From the NCBI RefSeq assembly GCF_019175385.1, contig NC_083338.1:87503777-87567776 (forward strand): 64,000 nucleotides of DNA. Direction: 5' to 3'. The notes below the pieces were generated by a model. The model saw nothing but the letters and a program-made list of their open reading frames with translations. It was not told where the DNA came from and made no database searches. The stretch is from Lycium barbarum. Its lineage: Eukaryota; Streptophyta; Magnoliopsida; Solanales; Solanaceae. The translations under genes were made by a program, and so were the position numbers. Below, in pieces: positions 51,201 through 57,200 of the stretch (position 1 is the first letter of the stretch; every line of letters begins with the position of its first letter).

Positions 51201-54200
51201 GATTGAGATGTTGATTTGATATTGATGATTAAGATTGATAGCTTAATTTTAGGAATATATTGTATTGATGTGTGTGATTAGGAATTGATTGTGTAATATT
51301 GTCTTTCCTTATTTAGTCTTAGAACTCATGTATAAGTACCCATTCTTATGGATTGTATATTCATTAAGAAATACAAGAAGCCCTTTCTTCTTGCTAAAAA
51401 TCTTCATGGTATCAGAGCCATTGCTGCCTTTTTGAGGTGAGTTTTCTCCCTCGCAGCACTAGGGTTCCGTGTTTTATCAAAGAGGTTGAGTTTTTCTCTC
51501 TCTTTGTGGCTGTCCGCACAAAAAACTCCTCCCGTTCAGTTCGTTTCTGGATTATTTTTCTCTATTGGGTCGCTGGAACATTCTGAGCCTATCCCTATCA
51601 GTTTTGATTTTTTTTCCGATCACCGGAATTAGGATTCCGGCGTGGCAGCCAACTTTCCGGCGATTTTTTTCTGGATTTTTTTTTTTCAGTTCTCGGGTCA
51701 TAGGCCTATTCTAACCCTTCTTATCCAGATAATATGGGTGACACTACTTCTGGAGAGACTTTGTCTCAAGATGAAGTTCAATATCTTCGCCGTCTTCTGA
51801 ACAAACTTGGCTCTTCTAATGTTGCTAGCCCCAATTATGTGCAGTCAAGTATTGCTTTTAATGCTCAGCTTAATTGTTGGATTATTGATTCTGGTGCGAA
51901 TAGACACATGACAGGCTCTTCTAAAGGCCTTCAAAATTACTCTCCTAGTCCCAAAGGAGATTATGTCAGAATAGCCAATGGCTCCCTAACCCCTGTCTCT
52001 GGAACAGGTTCAATCTTTTGTACTCCTAATATTACCTTATCATCCATTCTTCATGTGCCTGATTTTCCTATTAACCTATTATCTGTTAGCGCTATCACCA
52101 AAGAACTAAACTGTAGTGTCAAATTCTTTCCTGATTATTGTGTTTTTGAAGACCTCCATACAGGGAAGAAGATTGGCATTGGTAGATTGCATGATGGCTT
52201 ATATTTGATCGATGGAACTCGAGACTCTGGTCAGGCCATTTTTGTAGGAAATAAGGATGTCAACCGAGAAATAATACAGTGGCATAGACGGTTGGGACAC
52301 CCATCTTTTTTGCTTTAAAAAAGTTATACCCTGGTTTATTTTCTAGAACTGAGTTTGAATCTTTGTCTTGTGATGCATGTGAATATGCCAAGCACACTAA
52401 AAACTCTTATCCTCTGAGTGACAATAAAAGCACAATTCCCTTTTCGACTATTCATTCTGATGTCTGGGGTCCTACTCAAACACTTTCTTTGTCTGGTAGT
52501 CAATGGTTTGTTACTTTTATCGATTGTTGCACTAGAATGACATGGGTATATCTGTTAAAAGCCAAAAGTGAAGTTTTCTCCTGTTTTAAGTCATTTCATA
52601 AGATGATTTGTACTCAGTTTGAGGCTAAGATAAAGATATTTCGAACTGACAATGGCACAGAATACATGGATAAAACTTTTGGAGCTTACTTGGAGTCTTT
52701 TGGGATAATGCATCAAACTAGTTGTCCTTATACTAGTGCACAAAATGGGGTTGCTAAAAGAAAAAATAGGCATTTGTTAGAAGTAGCAAGATCCCTTTTG
52801 TTTACTATGAATCTGCCGAAGCCTTACTGGGGGGATGCCATTCTAGTAGCTGCCTACCTTATCAATAGAATGCCACTTAAAACTCTTAATTTCCGGAGTC
52901 CTTTAGAAGCTTTAAAGGGTAAAAATGACTATACTGTTCCTCCAAAGATATTTGGGTGTGTTTGCTTTGTTCACACTAGGAACTCTGGGAAACTTGAACC
53001 TAGAGCTCTTAAATGTGTTTTTATTGGTATTCTCCAACACAGAAAGGGTACAAATGTTATCACCCTCCTTCTAGGAGATTCTTTGTCAGTATGGATGTTA
53101 CCTTTCGGGAATCTGAGCCCTATTTCAGTATTACACCATCACCTCTTCAGGGGGAGAATTATAAGGAAGAAGAGATGATTTTTCCTAGTTCTATTGTTGA
53201 AACTACTGCCACAAGGGAAAGTGAAATTGGAGAAAGAATTCAGGGGGAGACTATTGAAACTACTGCCATAAGAGAAAGTGAAAGAATTCAGGGGGAGACT
53301 GTTGGGCGTTTGGATAGGCCCGATTTGATTACTTACTCAAGGAGAAATAGAGCAGAAGAAGCCATCATGCAACCTGCCGAAGCCGAACCTTCTTCTTCTG
53401 GTGAATTATCTATACTTCCTAATGAGTTAGATTTGCCTATTGCTCACAGGAAAGGAGTCAGATCTTGCACTCAACACCCTTTATCTAACTTTGTTTCCTA
53501 TAATTCTTTATCGCCCTCCTATAGAGCCTTTTCCTTGTCTATTTCTTCTGTGTCTATTCCCCAAAATTGGAGGGAAGCTTTTGCAGATTCTAAGTGGAAG
53601 CAAGCTATGATGGAAGAAATGAAGGCCTTATCAAAGAATGAGACTTGGGAACTTGTCGCATCACCACCAGACAAGAAGTTGGTTGGTTGCAAATGGGTCT
53701 TCACTGTAAAACATAAAGTTGATGGTTCCATTGAAAGGTTCAAAGCAAGATTGGTGGCTAAAGGATTCACTCAGACTTTTGGGGTGGATTATCAAGAGAC
53801 ATTTGCTCCTGTTGCAAAAATGAATACTATTAGAATTCTTCTATCTTGTGCCGCTAATCTTGACTGGGACTTGCAACAGTTTGATGTGAAGAATGCATTT
53901 CTTTATGGAGACTTAGAAGAAGAGGTGTACATGGAGATTCCTCCTGGTTTTGGTACTGAACAAAGTCAAGGAAAGGTATGCAGACTGAAGAAAGCCTTGT
54001 ACGGATTGAAGCAATCTCCTAGAGCTTGGTTTGACAGATTCTATAAAGCAATGATCTCCTTTGGTTACCAACAAAGCAATGCGGATCACACCCTCTTTAT
54101 ACGACATTTAAAGGGTAAACTCACTCTTCTCATAGTTTATGTTGATGACATAGTAATGACAGGAGATGACAAAGAGGAGATGACCCGATTGAAGAAGTTG

Positions 54201-57200
54201 TTGGCACAGGAATTTGAGATCAAGGATCTAGGAAAATTGCAGTACTTCTTGGGAATTGAAGTTGCTAGATCAAAAAGAGGAATCTTTATTTCTCAAAGAA
54301 AGTATATTCTGGATCTCTTGAAAGAAACAGGTATGACAGGTTGCAAACCAGCAGAATCACCCATTGAAAGCAATCACAAACTACAAAGCGGAGTTGGAAA
54401 GTCAGTTGATAAAGAGAGATATCAGAGGCTAGTTGGAAGACTCATTTATCTCTCTCACACTAGACCAGACATAGCCTATTCAGTCAGCCTAGTGAGTCAA
54501 TTTATGCATGATCCTCGAGATCCTCATATGCAAGCTGTCTTTCACATCTTGCGGTATCTGAAGTCTGCTCCAGGAAAAGGTCTACTTTACTCCAGACATG
54601 GTCACCTCCAAATAGAAGCCTTTACCGATGCAGATTGGGCTGGGTCTTTAGATGACAGAAGGTCTACATCCGGTTACTGTACACTCGTAGGAGGAAACTT
54701 GGTCACTTGGAGAAGCAAGAAGCAAAGTGTAGTTGCTAGATCAAGTGCGGAGGCAGAATATAGAGCTATGGCCCAGGGTGTTTGCGAACTTTTGTGGTTA
54801 CAAAAGTTACTAGAAGAATTGAGATTGTCTAAAAAAGGGAAACTTTCCTTGTATTGTGACAACAAGGCTACAATCAGTATAGCTCGAAATCCAGTCCAGC
54901 ATGACCGAACAAAGCACGTTGAAATTGATCGACACTTCATCAAAGAAAAGGTCACAGGTGGTGTCTTGAGTTTATTCCACGTGTCATCAGAAAAATAACT
55001 AGCTGATGTGTTTACTAAAGGCCTCAACAAGCGGACTTTTCATACACTGGTTTGCAAGTTGGGCATGTGCGACATCTTTGCACCAACTTGAGGGGGAGTG
55101 TTGATTTGGTATTAATGACTAAGATTGAGATGTTGATTTGATATTGATGATTAAGATTGATAGCTTAATTTTAGGAATATATTGTATTGATGTGTGTGAT
55201 TAGGAATTGATTGTGTAATATTGTCTTTCCTTATTTAGTCTTAGAACTCATGTATAAGTACCCATTCTTATGGATTGTATATTCATTAAGAAATACAAGA
55301 AGCCCTTTCTTCTTGCTAAAAATCTTCAATAAGCAAGCATAGCTAATCTGAAGAATAGAAAGAGAAAGTCAGACTTGCTGCGAGAACTACATCTTGATTA
55401 ATACACAAATATCCCGCAATGCAGACATCCACGGTTATCATAACTGAGAAATGAATTCAGATGAAATGGAAATTGTGTCTGTAATGGAGAGCGACTTACT
55501 ATTTCCTAATTAAATTAAGGGAACCAAAAAAAAATGAACGAAAAAACGAGCTCACAACCGGGCGTTTTTCAAACTCAAGATTGACTAGTTTATTAAAAGA
55601 ACAGAGTCCAGCTTTAGAAGAACTAATGAGAAGGCAAGCTCTAGCTGCCATTATGGCTCCTATGATATTCAAGCTTTACAACAACTGGGCTGAGTGCGAA
55701 CATTGAGAACTTGGACACGCTCCGCACTGCACTCCTACATCATGTCCACTAATCACCAGAGGAGCTTCTCTTAAAATAAGGAATGTCCTTAAAAAACCTC
55801 ACAGTAAGGCCCTTTCTCTAAATAGTTGTGTCTATGATCCTTTCTTTGGAGACCTTTCAAAAGTGAATTATCCCTCAGAGGAGAGTGGAACCTGGATTTT
55901 CACATCATGACTAAAATTTTCTATGTAAATAAGTAGAGTATTTATACATAAGAGCCATCGCGGTTTTGGCCATCCTACCACAGCTATTTTGGTTGAGGCA
56001 TCACATTGATGTTTGTAGAGTAGGATAACTCATTGATTGCCATGTAAAGTGGGTAGAGAACTATCACCAAGCTACTCATACTGTATACTGATAACTTTGA
56101 AACTCTTTGTATCATCAGATCAACTGTAAAGGTAGAAAGTAAAGAAAGTTCAAATGAGCTCAGAATAAAATGCTGCCCAGACTTGTTGCACACAGTAGGA
56201 TCTCTGAAGAAGACAAACGAGGTAAAGTCGCCATAATCCATGATTGTTGTTCCATTTTGTTTAAGTGCGCAGTCAAACTGTCAGAATGTTAAAGATTTGG
56301 AGAGTGTTTGGCTAAGCTTATAAGCTGGTTTGGGGCGCGATGGGTGATGCCAAGAACAGTGAAGGAGGCATTGCATAGCTGGGGTTACAGGAGGAGGAAG
56401 AGGAGTTCTAGGGCTTGGAAGGTTGTTCCGCTAGCATTGTTGTGGGTTATTTGGAGAGAGAGAGGCGTTTGAAGGGGTTGAACTAGATATTGTAAAGTAT
56501 CTCTTACTATTTTTGGTGTAAAGAAATAGGATTAGAGGATATAGATCATTTTGTAGACTTATTAAAATCCCTGTAAGTATCTCTTTTCTCTTTCTACACT
56601 TTTGAAGGTCTCCAGCATATCCTTAATGCTGAGGAATACAAATTTACCAATTTCAAAAAGACCTAGATATTGTAAAGTTGCAAAATAGACTGTTATTTCT
56701 CGTTTGCTTTTGGTGATCCCATGAGATCCGGTTTGTATAGAAGATTGGGTCTCCTTTTTTGAGAACCATGTTTTGATGTAGGCTCTCTCTTTTTGGTATA
56801 CGGCTTGTATCCGGAGCCTTTTCCCCCAACAATTAATAAAATTATTTATCTTATCAAAAAAAGCTTTTAAATTTATCTACGCGTTAGGTGAACACCATAA
56901 GTGCTTATAGAACTTTGCTTATAAGCCAAAATCAACCGAAAGCCAGAAGTTGGTCACCCCAGTTTATAGCATTTCAGCTTATAAGTACTTGTGGTTTGAC
57001 GAAATATTTACTATTTTATCCCTATTTTAAAAAAAAAAAATTGTGGTGTCCGAGCGAGCTTGCACGCACCTCGACTAATTCCACGGGATACCTGCCACCT
57101 CCCCTCAACAATAGGTACCACGTAACTCTGTCCACCAAGGCTAGAACAAATGGGAAGAAATCACCTAGTGTTTTTTCTCTGTTGGGATTTGAACTTGAGA

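Larger units (their letters stand above)
51177..55328 (+). mobile_element. Copia element B, young, gag-less
   Basis: TSD ATAAG at 51172-51176 and 55329-55333. LTRs 51177-51406 and 55099-55328, both 230 bp; by eye I find no difference between them. Perfect primer site tggtatcagagcc after the 5' LTR, polypurine tract ttgagggggag before the 3' LTR. The frame goes from a short leader straight into protease, integrase, RT and RNase H; gag and its zinc knuckle are missing. The length of 4152 bp is short for an autonomous Copia. Confidence 0.97.
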
